Below, piece by piece: positions 17,766 through 25,378 of a stretch of 64,000 nucleotides of DNA. The DNA lies in contig CAJWWP010000002.1 of the NCBI GenBank assembly GCA_913048525.1, positions 18,719-82,718 on the forward strand, written 5' to 3'. Position 1 is the first letter of the stretch. Each line of letters opens with the position of its first letter. Made by a program: the position numbers and the translations under genes. The notes beneath the pieces are model-generated. The model was not told the origin of the DNA. It searched no databases and saw only the letters and a program-made list of their open reading frames with translations. Source of the stretch: GCA-002712965 sp913048525 (GTDB lineage: Bacteria; Chloroflexota; Dehalococcoidia; Lucifugimonadales; UBA826).

Positions 17766-19094
17766 TCAAACCACTAAGCCCATTGGATTTTCAAGTAATC
17801 GCTTGACTTCGATCAGAAATTCAGCCCCTTCTACACCATCTACGATCCTATGGTCTGCGGATATTGTAGCGTTCATGATCTTAGCTATCGCTAGCTCACC
17901 ATTCCTAGCTACAGGTTTATCCGCAACGGTACCAACGGCTAGTACCGCACTTTGAGGTGGGTGAATAATCGCAAGAAAACTAGTTACATCAAACATTCCG
18001 AGGTTACTTATGGCGAACGTTCCTCCAGTATATTCCTGGTTGTTTAATGTTCCACTAGCTGAACGTTGGGCAAGGTCTTTAATCATTTGTGACAAATCTC
18101 GCAGAGACTTGCCACCACAGTCGAGAATAGCGGGAACTATCAACCCTTCTTCTTCAGCAATTGCTACGGCGATGTTTATCGTACTGTTAAATTGAATACC
18201 GTCGTCTTGATAGTAGGCATTAAACTTGGGATATTTTTTGAGAGACTCAATACAAGCTTTTACGATCAGGTCGTTGACTGTTATCCGAACTCCTTCATCC
18301 GATAATTGGTCATTAACTTGTCTGCGCAAAACCATTGCTTTGGTCATATCTACTTCTGCGGATACGTAGAAATGCGGTTTTTCTGTCTTGCTTTTTACCG
18401 TTACCCTAGCAATCTGCTGTCTCATTCGACTGAGGGGCTCTTTGCCGCTAGACATTGAGCCTACTGAAGGACTTATCGGTTCACCACCAGTCTGATTAAT
18501 CTCGCCAGCAGATTGTTCAGTGAGTTCTGTGGAATCCATTTCAAAACTTATTTCTTGGGTTGTAGTGCTCGAGGATGGATCAAAAGTCTCCACATCTTTT
18601 TTTGTGATCCGTCCTCCAGGTCCAGAGCCGGCCACCTGGCCTAAGTCTATACTCATCTCATCAGCTATCCTGCGAGCCACTGGAGTTGCCAATATTCGTG
18701 CGACGGGCACACTATCTGCGGATTCCTGGGGGATACTTCTAATAGGCGCCTGGTTCTCATGTAACTCAGAGTTTGTATTTAATTCATTTTCACTGTCTGA
18801 GTCAGAATCAGATAACTCATCTAAGTCAGTGGAGGAAGTCAAATTAGTATCCTCGCCCTCCAATCCCACTAGTGCTATCGTTTCTCCAACAGGTACCACA
18901 GATCCCTCACTGGCAACGATCCTGAGTAGGACTCCTTCAGCCTCCGACTCGAATTCCACCACAGCCTTGTCAGTCTCAATTTCTGCGACGGGTTCATTTC
19001 GACCAACTTTTGATCCTTCCTCTTTCAACCAACGCACCACAGTGCCTTCTTCCATGTCATAGCCCATCTGTGGCATTTTAAGTTCAGTCGCCAT
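17766..19094 (-). CDS. pdhC: 2-oxoacid dehydrogenase E2 (dihydrolipoamide acyltransferase)
   Basis: Core acyltransferase of a 2-oxoacid dehydrogenase complex, moving the acyl group from lipoamide to CoA. In 442 residues it has one N-terminal lipoyl domain (Lys43 in EIETDKAVVEF), an acidic Ser/Asp/Glu-rich linker near 85-115, a peripheral-subunit-binding domain (ATPVARRIADE ... GPGGRITKKDV near 135-170), a second flexible linker, and the catalytic domain ending in SADHRIVDGVEGAEFL with the HRxxDG active site. It is the last gene of the E3-E1alpha-E1beta-E2 operon, 38 bases after E1beta. Pyruvate is the likeliest substrate; acetoin or branched-chain acids remain possible. Confidence 0.9.
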   Translation of the reverse strand: MATELKMPQMGYDMEEGTVVRWLKEEGSKVGRNEPVAEIETDKAVVEFESEAEGVLLRIVASEGSVVPVGETIALVGLEGEDTNLTSSTDLDELSDSDSDSENELNTNSELHENQAPIRSIPQESADSVPVARILATPVARRIADEMSIDLGQVAGSGPGGRITKKDVETFDPSSSTTTQEISFEMDSTELTEQSAGEINQTGGEPISPSVGSMSSGKEPLSRMRQQIARVTVKSKTEKPHFYVSAEVDMTKAMVLRRQVNDQLSDEGVRITVNDLIVKACIESLKKYPKFNAYYQDDGIQFNSTINIAVAIAEEEGLIVPAILDCGGKSLRDLSQMIKDLAQRSASGTLNNQEYTGGTFAISNLGMFDVTSFLAIIHPPQSAVLAVGTVADKPVARNGELAIAKIMNATISADHRIVDGVEGAEFLIEVKRLLENPMGLVV

Positions 19095-19132
19095 CTTATT
19101 AACGTCTCCAGCCTAATCCTTTTAAATGATAG

Positions 19133-20110
19133 CTACAGTCCAAAATTGTAAGTAACCGATTCAACTACCCAGTCTGCGCTGGGTATCATTGCTTGCTCTA
19201 TATTTCTTGCATATGGTGCGGGGACGTCAGGACCGTTAATTCTCAGAACAGGACCATCAAGGTCATCGAAGGCGGCCTCTTGGATATTACTGGCTATAGT
19301 TCCGGAGAATCCACCTGTTTTCCATGTTTCTTCAACTACGACAGCGCGATTGGTTTTCTTAACTGACTCAACAACTGTTTCCAAATCAAGAGGGGATAAA
19401 GTGCGTAAGTCGATAACCTCGGCAGAAATACCAAGTTTATCTAATTTTTCGGCAGCTTCCTCTGCCACACGTACCATTCCCGAATATGACACAATGGTTA
19501 CGTCCTTTCCAGGTCGAGCTATTCTGGCTTGTCCAAGAGGTATTTCATAGTATTCTTCCGGTACGTCTCCTCTTACACGGTATAGTAACGAATGTTCAGC
19601 AAATATAACTGGATTATTATCTTTGCGGCATGTGCGAAAGAGCCCAAGAGCATCTTGCGGTGTTGCCGGCACAACAACACGTAGGCCTGGAATCGAGGCA
19701 TACCAGTTCTCAAAACTCTGGGAATGTGTAGCCGCTAATTGTCCACCTCCACCAGTTACTGTTCTTATTATGAGGGGAACACTTAGTTGGCCATTAGACA
19801 TATAAGACAGCTTGGCGGCATGATTGACGATCTGATCGATTGCTACGAGAGAAAAATTAATAGTCATAATTTCTACTATGGGTCTCATCCCAATCATGGC
19901 GGCCCCGGCTCCAGCACCTACGAATACCGCTTCTGCAATGGGAGTGTCTCGTATTCGGTCTTCTCCGTATTCTTCGAGAAACCCTCTGGTAACAGCATAT
20001 GGCCCTCCGTAGGCACCAATGTCTTCACCCATCAGAAAAGTCCGATCATCTGTGTCTAAAGCCTCTCTAAGAGCCTTAGCCACAGCATCTCTAAGAATCA
20101 TCTCCGTCAT
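19133..20110 (-). CDS. pdhB: 2-oxoacid dehydrogenase E1 beta subunit
   Basis: A 325-residue transketolase-like subunit that forms the thiamine diphosphate site together with E1alpha and decarboxylates a 2-oxoacid. Recognisable stretches are FLMGEDIGAYGG, RDTPIAEAVFVGAGAGAAMIG, the SHSQ-like ATHSQSFENWYASIPGL loop, and a C-terminal transketolase domain ending in PYARNIEQAMIPS. It starts six bases after the E1alpha stop with a GGAGG site overlapping the end of that gene. The match is to the AcoB/PdhB group of heterotetrameric E1 enzymes. Confidence 0.92.
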   Translation of the reverse strand: MTEMILRDAVAKALREALDTDDRTFLMGEDIGAYGGPYAVTRGFLEEYGEDRIRDTPIAEAVFVGAGAGAAMIGMRPIVEIMTINFSLVAIDQIVNHAAKLSYMSNGQLSVPLIIRTVTGGGGQLAATHSQSFENWYASIPGLRVVVPATPQDALGLFRTCRKDNNPVIFAEHSLLYRVRGDVPEEYYEIPLGQARIARPGKDVTIVSYSGMVRVAEEAAEKLDKLGISAEVIDLRTLSPLDLETVVESVKKTNRAVVVEETWKTGGFSGTIASNIQEAAFDDLDGPVLRINGPDVPAPYARNIEQAMIPSADWVVESVTYNFGL

Positions 20111-20116
20111 AACGTA

Positions 20117-21106
20117 CTATGCCTCCGGAGCCGCGTAAATATTTGTATAAAGTGACTCAAGTAGAGGTTCCGGACTTTGCTCGGCGAATTCAACAGCGAT
20201 TTGAATCTTGGAATCTATTTCTTCATCAATGCGAGAAATATCCTCACTCGTAAGCAATCCTTCATCGAGGCAGAGTGCTTTAAATCTGTCAATCGGGTCC
20301 CGGTTTCTTTGCTCTTCAACTTCGGAATTTGCCCTGTAATTTGTTGGGTCTGCCATCGAGTGGCCATGATATCTATAGGCCATTGACTCTATGAAGACGG
20401 GTCCATTTCCTTCACGCACTTTCTTGATACCTTCTATCACGGTTTCCCTTACCAGTAAAATATCCATTCCGTCTATTTGGACGGCGGGAATATTGTAAGG
20501 CTCAGCAGCATTGAAGATGTTTTCTCCGCCTGCATTAGACTTATTTACCTCTGTGCCCATTCCGTAGAGGTTGTTTTCTAACATGAAAATAATTGGTAAC
20601 TTCCAAAGAGATGCGAGGTTCATGGCCTCATGGAATTCCCCTTCTTGAACAGCGCCGTCACCAAAAAAACACATAACCACGCTGTCTTTTTCTTCCTTCA
20701 TTTTTATCCCTAAAGCCATACCTACGGCGAGGGGGAATTGACCTCCAACAATTGCATGGCCGCCCATGAAATGTTTTTCGGCGTCGAAGAGATGCATCGA
20801 TCCGCCTTTACCTCCACTTGTCCCAGTGGATTTACCACAAAGTTCTGCCATTGCTTTATTGGGATCTATGCCTCTAGCCAAAGCGTGACCATGGTCACGG
20901 TAGTGTCCGATTATGTAATCGTCCTCTCTCAGGTTAGGAATGGCACCGACTGCAATGGCTTCTTCTCCAATGTACGTATGGAGGAAACCTCGCACTATGC
21001 CTCGCTGATACAGCCGCTCAGTTGCTTCCTCAAATCTACGTATTAGAAGCATCGTTGAATAAATATCCAACGCTTGGGCGGTTTCAATATTAATCGTCGT
21101 TGTCAT
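20117..21106 (-). CDS. pdhA: 2-oxoacid dehydrogenase E1 alpha subunit
   Basis: A 329-residue thiamine-diphosphate-binding subunit that pairs with E1beta. The ThDP motif runs from GDGAVQEGEFHEAMNLA to the ENNLYGMG turn. The His of the GHYRDHGHALARG segment and the YRYHGHSMADP phosphorylation-loop-like region are typical of PdhA/AcoA. It begins two bases after the stop of the E3 gene, so the coupling is tight. The substrate is most likely pyruvate, as for the rest of the operon; acetoin dehydrogenase E1 is very similar and cannot be excluded. Confidence 0.92.
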   Translation of the reverse strand: MTTTINIETAQALDIYSTMLLIRRFEEATERLYQRGIVRGFLHTYIGEEAIAVGAIPNLREDDYIIGHYRDHGHALARGIDPNKAMAELCGKSTGTSGGKGGSMHLFDAEKHFMGGHAIVGGQFPLAVGMALGIKMKEEKDSVVMCFFGDGAVQEGEFHEAMNLASLWKLPIIFMLENNLYGMGTEVNKSNAGGENIFNAAEPYNIPAVQIDGMDILLVRETVIEGIKKVREGNGPVFIESMAYRYHGHSMADPTNYRANSEVEEQRNRDPIDRFKALCLDEGLLTSEDISRIDEEIDSKIQIAVEFAEQSPEPLLESLYTNIYAAPEA

Positions 21107-21108
21107 AT

Positions 21109-22500
21109 TTAAATATGAATGGCCTCGCCCATGGTGTCTAAGGCAGCCTCTTTTACCATCTCTGAAATTGTTGGATGCGGGTGTACAAGCAGGCCTATTT
21201 CTGTGGCAGTTCCTTCTAGCATTTTGGTTATAGAAAGTTCGCCGAGGAGCTCTGTCACCTCTGCCCCAATCATATGGGCGCCAATTATTTCTCCGATTTC
21301 CTGATCGACAATGAGCTTCACCATTCCGTCTGTTTCACCTAATGCAATAGCCTTGCCGCTAGCTGAAAATGGAAATCTCCCAACTTTTATATCAATCCCT
21401 TGGTCGCGAGCTTGCGCTTCACTTAGACCAAAACTAGCAACTTGTGGTTTACAGTAGATTGCTCTTGGCATCAAAGAATAATCTAGTTGTTCAGGATCTA
21501 ATCCAGCGATGTATTCTACTGCGACTATAGCTTGGGCAGAAGCCACATGGGCGAGGAGCATTTTCCCTGTGACATCTCCAATAGCGTATATGCCTGAGAC
21601 ATTGGTCTCCATGTTCTCCCCAACCGGTATAAAGCCCCTATCCGTGGTAACACCGGTGTTTTCGAGGCCTATACCGTCAGAGTTCCCCTGCACTCCGACT
21701 GCTACTAGTACCTTGTCACATTCTAAATTTGTCTCTGTTCCGTCTGACGATATGTTCACATTAGCGACACCGTCAGAGACCGTTATTGAATTTACTGAAA
21801 CTCCTGTGAGGGATTTAACTCCATGGTCGCTAAACGACTTTTCAAGTGAGGCACTAATTTCTTCGTCCTCATTTGGAACCAGCCTATCCATTAATTCCAC
21901 AATTGTTACGTCAGATCCGTAGGATCGGTATACGTGGGAAAATTCAACGCCCGTTGCTCCCCCTCCGACTATAATAATTCTTGGAGGTGCTTCACGTAGT
22001 TCTAATGCGTCCCGGCTATTCATAACAACATCGTGGTCGATTGGCATGGATGGAATATCTCTCTGCCTTGCCCCGGTGGCGATAATAATGTTTTCCGAAG
22101 TGATAGTCTCAGAATCTCCATCTGGGGATTCCACAGAAATAGTTTTTGCGTCTATTAGAGATGCTTTTCCGGTTAGATGTTCGACATTATTTTTTCTAAG
22201 GAGGTACTGGACTCCAGTCGTGAGTTTGTCTACAACCTGTCTACTTCGATCAATTGCTTTGCCATAGTCGTAGTTGAGGTTGTCATAGGATATGCCGTAT
22301 TCGTTTGCATCTTTTATGAGATTCAGTACCTCTGCATTTCTGAGGAGCGATTTACTGGGTATACAACCCCAGTTAAGACATATGCCACCAACTGTATCGC
22401 GCTCTATGATGGCTGTATTGAATCCCAATTGTGCAGCTCGGATAGCTGCCACATAACCACCTGGCCCCGCCCCAATAATAACTACTTCATAGTCTGCCAA
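21109..22500 (-). CDS. lpdA: Dihydrolipoyl dehydrogenase (E3)
   Basis: Flavoprotein that reoxidises dihydrolipoamide with NAD+. The 463-residue protein has the FAD-binding IIGAGPGGYVAAI, the redox disulfide GGICLNWGCIPSK (Cys41 and Cys46), an NAD-binding IIVGGGATGVEFS, the IYAIGDVTG motif and a C-terminal HPHPTISE containing the catalytic His-Glu pair. It is the first gene of the four-gene complex operon, and serves the glycine cleavage system as well in most bacteria. No separate lpd is seen near the gcv genes. The start is TTG, with a distant GAGG upstream. Confidence 0.94.
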   Translation of the reverse strand: MADYEVVIIGAGPGGYVAAIRAAQLGFNTAIIERDTVGGICLNWGCIPSKSLLRNAEVLNLIKDANEYGISYDNLNYDYGKAIDRSRQVVDKLTTGVQYLLRKNNVEHLTGKASLIDAKTISVESPDGDSETITSENIIIATGARQRDIPSMPIDHDVVMNSRDALELREAPPRIIIVGGGATGVEFSHVYRSYGSDVTIVELMDRLVPNEDEEISASLEKSFSDHGVKSLTGVSVNSITVSDGVANVNISSDGTETNLECDKVLVAVGVQGNSDGIGLENTGVTTDRGFIPVGENMETNVSGIYAIGDVTGKMLLAHVASAQAIVAVEYIAGLDPEQLDYSLMPRAIYCKPQVASFGLSEAQARDQGIDIKVGRFPFSASGKAIALGETDGMVKLIVDQEIGEIIGAHMIGAEVTELLGELSITKMLEGTATEIGLLVHPHPTISEMVKEAALDTMGEAIHI

Positions 22501-22758
22501 TTATAAAAACCTCGGACGGCGCGCAGAAAGATATAATCCCGCGCTGAATTAGGTGCATAATTGTACACCATTAGTAAGGAAATTCACTCACGCTGTTAAG
22601 GAGGGAATAATAAAAATCTTCGGAAGATCATGTTTGTGGCGGAAGTCGTATTTGATAATCGGGAAAGTCACGAATATGTGGTATAGGGGAGTTTCAGGCA
22701 TATTAAAATTGCGGAATCCGTGGCCTTTTGATCGGTTTATTTTATCCCATATATTTTC
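22501..22758. other. Intergenic region between lpdA and the tRNA promoter
   Basis: About 260 bases with no convincing gene. A 69-codon plus-strand frame at 22553-22762 has no recognisable sequence and overlaps the tRNA promoter, so I do not call it. On the minus strand the lpdA promoter must lie here; TACAAT-like sequence occurs near 22560-22566, but the -35 box is weak. Confidence 0.4.
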
Positions 22759-22787
22759 TTGACACTAAATTTACCCCGCCATACCAT
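22759..22787 (+). promoter_or_regulatory. Sigma70-type promoter of the tRNA-Phe/tRNA-Gly unit
   Basis: A perfect -35 hexamer TTGACA (22759-22764) is followed, after exactly 17 bases, by TACCAT (22782-22787; four of six consensus positions). The tRNA-Phe 5' end lies 33 bases beyond the -10 box, as expected for a tRNA precursor. Confidence 0.75.
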
Positions 22788-22820
22788 GTATTCCTGCTTT
22801 ATTCTTAGGAAACATAATGG

Positions 22821-22893
<73 letters not shown>

Positions 22894-22947
22894 CATCCAC
22901 GGGCATGTTGGCAAATTCAGCCGCATGGATTGTGTTGAGATGAACGA

Positions 22948-23023
22948 GCGGAAGTGGCTCAGCTGGTAGAGCATCTCCTTGCCAAGGAGAAGGTCGCGGG
23001 TTCGAATCCCGTCTTCCGCTCCA
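22948..23023 (+). tRNA. tRNA-Gly (anticodon GCC)
   Basis: Acceptor arms GCGGAAG and CTTCCGC pair perfectly. The anticodon stem TCTCC/GGAGA encloses TTGCCAA, giving GCC. The T arm CGGG...CCCG carries TTCGAAT. The discriminator is T and the CCA end is encoded, unlike in the upstream tRNA-Phe. The two tRNAs are 54 bases apart and probably come from one transcript. Confidence 0.97.
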
Positions 23024-23033
23024 AACTCATTGG

Positions 23034-23066
23034 CGTAGAACTGTCAATGGTGGTGGCTACGTTTTT
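23034..23066 (+). terminator. Possible terminator of the tRNA unit
   Basis: A CGTAG/CTACG stem with weak inner pairing (ACT/GGT) is followed at once by TTTTTATT, 11 bases after the encoded CCA of tRNA-Gly. The stem is short, so the call is tentative, but the position is right. Confidence 0.4.
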
Positions 23067-23098
23067 ATTAGGACCTCTGTGAAGAGTGTTGTACTTGT

Positions 23099-24775
23099 TT
23101 AGATGCTGGAAAGCTCTCTCTTCATCTGGGCGAGGCCCATACCACCAAGATTTAAGGCTCTAGTGTGCCAGTCTTTAAGGTTGAAGTCGCCTATTGATCT
23201 TGCTTTAGCCTCTTCTCGTGCCTGTAACCAGACTCGTTCTCCGATTTTATAACTTATTGCCTGTCCAGGCATTCCAAGGTACCTGTCTATTTCGCTGGCA
23301 ACAAAATCTTTTGGAAAGTGACTGCGGGTTTGTATAAATTCCAAACCTAGCTCGGGAGTCCACTTTGCTCTAGGATAGAAATCAGAGTCAGCTGGGATCT
23401 CCAAGTTTAGGTGCATACCAATGTCAATAATGACTCTAACTGACCGTAAGGCCTGTGCTCGAAGCATTCCAAGGTAGTAGTCAGGGTTTTCCAAATAGCC
23501 TAATTCTCCCATCAGTCGCTCTGCATAAAGAGCCCATCCTTCTACATAACCAGAGGTACCTCCAAGTTGTCTCTGGTATCTAGACAATGTGTCTTCGTGG
23601 AAAACGGAGGTCCCGAGTTGAAAGTGATGTCCTGGGACGCCTTCATGATAGGCGATTGAAACTTCTCCCCATAGGGGAAATCGAGTTTTACCTCCTGTGG
23701 GATACCATGTTCTGCCAGGTCTGCTGAAATCTCCTGATGGACGGGTATAGTACATTGCGAGTGCCCCCCCGGGAGGAGCTATCATAGCTTCAATTTTGCG
23801 TACGGGCTTAGGTATATCGAAATGTGTTCCATCTAATTGGTCAATTGTTTTGTTCTGAAGTTCTTGCATCCAATTTTTGAATTCATCCTCCCCTTCTATA
23901 GAGCGAGCTGGATCAGACTCTAAAAGTGCTTTGGCACTTTCAATATCCGATCCAGGAAGTATTTTTTCTGCTGTGGCCTGCATTTCAGATTCAACCCATC
24001 TAAGTTGTTCCCAGCCCCACTCATAGGTTTCTCTCAAATCGATTGTAATGCCATTGTATTCATGGGCGGATAAGGCGTATCTCTCTTCCCCAACTCCATC
24101 TTGAGATGAGGCGTGGTTTATGTACTCAGAGGTTAAAAAATGGCTAAAGTCACTGAAGGCATTCTTGGCATTTGCAACTCCAGATCTAATATCCGAGCTT
24201 AGGGATTCAGACAGAAATTTTGATTCGTTATAGGAATTCTCAAGGTCACTGAAAAAAGAAAATTCACCACTGGTCCCAGAGTGAATCAAAGCCTGCTTAG
24301 AACATTCAATCGTTTGCCTTTTAGTAGATACCAAGTTGTCTCTGACACCCTGGCGCAGCGTTTCCGTGTATCCATTTAATGCACCTGAGACTTTTGAAAG
24401 CCTGGAAGCAATGTTTTCCCAGTCTTCCTGATTTTCCTGAGGCATATAGTCGAAAATCATTCTAAGGCTCTGTAATGGACTCGATAGGATGTTGAGTTTT
24501 CGAAATGGTTCTCCTCTTTGATAGGCCTCCAAATCTGCTTCAAGATCTTCAGTTATTACCTCCTTTGCTCTCCTATCAGCACTGTTGTCTATAGGAACGG
24601 TTTTCAATTCTTTCAGGGTGTTCCGGGCCAGATCAGCACTTTTAGAAATGCCTTCGGGAGAAAAGTCTCCGAGTTCTCTTTCGTATCCTGGGACACCCAA
24701 AGAGGTAGCGGCTATGGGATGCAGGGCGGCAATTTTATCTACCAGCTGATCGGATATTTCATATATACGGGTCAT
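23099..24775 (-). CDS. DUF885 family metallopeptidase-like protein
   Basis: A 558-residue protein of the DUF885 family, whose members are zinc carboxypeptidase- or oligopeptidase-like enzymes. The zinc-binding HExxH variant is in AYHEGVPGHHFQLG (HEGVPGHH) near residues 373-380, followed by a downstream Glu-rich YVEGWALYAERLMGELGY that supplies the third ligand. No signal peptide is seen. I choose the ATG at 24775, which has GAGGAA about eight bases upstream, over a TTG five codons earlier. It is the last gene of a minus-strand run. The physiological substrate is unknown. Confidence 0.85.
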   Translation of the reverse strand: MTRIYEISDQLVDKIAALHPIAATSLGVPGYERELGDFSPEGISKSADLARNTLKELKTVPIDNSADRRAKEVITEDLEADLEAYQRGEPFRKLNILSSPLQSLRMIFDYMPQENQEDWENIASRLSKVSGALNGYTETLRQGVRDNLVSTKRQTIECSKQALIHSGTSGEFSFFSDLENSYNESKFLSESLSSDIRSGVANAKNAFSDFSHFLTSEYINHASSQDGVGEERYALSAHEYNGITIDLRETYEWGWEQLRWVESEMQATAEKILPGSDIESAKALLESDPARSIEGEDEFKNWMQELQNKTIDQLDGTHFDIPKPVRKIEAMIAPPGGALAMYYTRPSGDFSRPGRTWYPTGGKTRFPLWGEVSIAYHEGVPGHHFQLGTSVFHEDTLSRYQRQLGGTSGYVEGWALYAERLMGELGYLENPDYYLGMLRAQALRSVRVIIDIGMHLNLEIPADSDFYPRAKWTPELGLEFIQTRSHFPKDFVASEIDRYLGMPGQAISYKIGERVWLQAREEAKARSIGDFNLKDWHTRALNLGGMGLAQMKRELSSI

Positions 24776-24886
24776 AGACGGGTTCCTCAAAAGTTATATT
24801 TGGGGATAAAAACCTAAGAAAATCAATTATCTATTCAGCCGCAAGAAGGTATTAACGGCTAAAAATGATTCAGAATATTGGCGGGT

Positions 24887-25315
24887 TCAGCCGGAGGGCT
24901 TGAATTTCAGCAAAGTAAAGTCTTCATCTATATCTTCAAAAGTTGCAATGACATTCATATCCACTTGTACGTTTTCAGGGTCGCATTCCAAAATGTTTGA
25001 AGGTATTTTTGGTCCTTCAGCGAGTTCAATTATGGCGTAAATGTGACCGTTGGCCGATTGGAAAGAAGGATGAACAGATTGCTTGACGTGTGTATAGCTA
25101 TACACACGTCCCTTTCCAGATACTTTTGTCCAGCTTAAATCCATAGACGTACATTCTGGACAAGCTTCTCGAGGATAAAAGAAAATACTTGAACATGAAT
25201 TGCATTTGGGCAATATCAGTTCGTGTCTTTTGGTGGCTTCCCAGAAAGGTTTTGACAAATCTTCATGCAATGGGACCGGCAATGGCTTGTCGTACGCTGA
25301 ACTTTCTTTTGTCAT
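24887..25315 (-). CDS. Zn-ribbon/OB-fold DUF35 protein, partner of the thiolase-fold gene
   Basis: A 142-residue DUF35 protein with an N-terminal helix (HEDLSKPFWEATKRHEL), a rubredoxin-like zinc ribbon (CNSCSSIFFYPREACPEC) and a C-terminal OB fold (GRVYSYTHVKQSVHP ... IIELAEGPKIPSNI). Such proteins bind thiolase-fold partners and CoA substrates, as in Ltp2 steroid aldolases and archaeal HMG-CoA thiolase complexes. Its ATG lies 63 bases after the TAA of the thiolase-fold gene on the same strand, so the two very likely form one complex. It is intact and shows no sign of decay, which argues that its partner is still made. Confidence 0.88.
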   Translation of the reverse strand: MTKESSAYDKPLPVPLHEDLSKPFWEATKRHELILPKCNSCSSIFFYPREACPECTSMDLSWTKVSGKGRVYSYTHVKQSVHPSFQSANGHIYAIIELAEGPKIPSNILECDPENVQVDMNVIATFEDIDEDFTLLKFKPSG

Positions 25316-25378
25316 ATCGTTTCCCCAACCATGGCCATTTCCCAGTTTGCAAAAATTTGGATATTCGGTTTTCTGTGG

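Noticed and set aside
18520..19062. Plus-strand open frame of 180 codons opposite the E2 gene
   Set aside because: It mirrors the acidic linker and lipoyl domain of E2; the translation is Ser-rich and has no motifs. The E2 gene on the other strand is well supported.
22553..22762. 69-codon plus-strand frame between lpdA and the tRNAs
   Set aside because: It has no recognisable sequence, no clear ribosome binding site, and its end overlaps the -35 box of the tRNA promoter.
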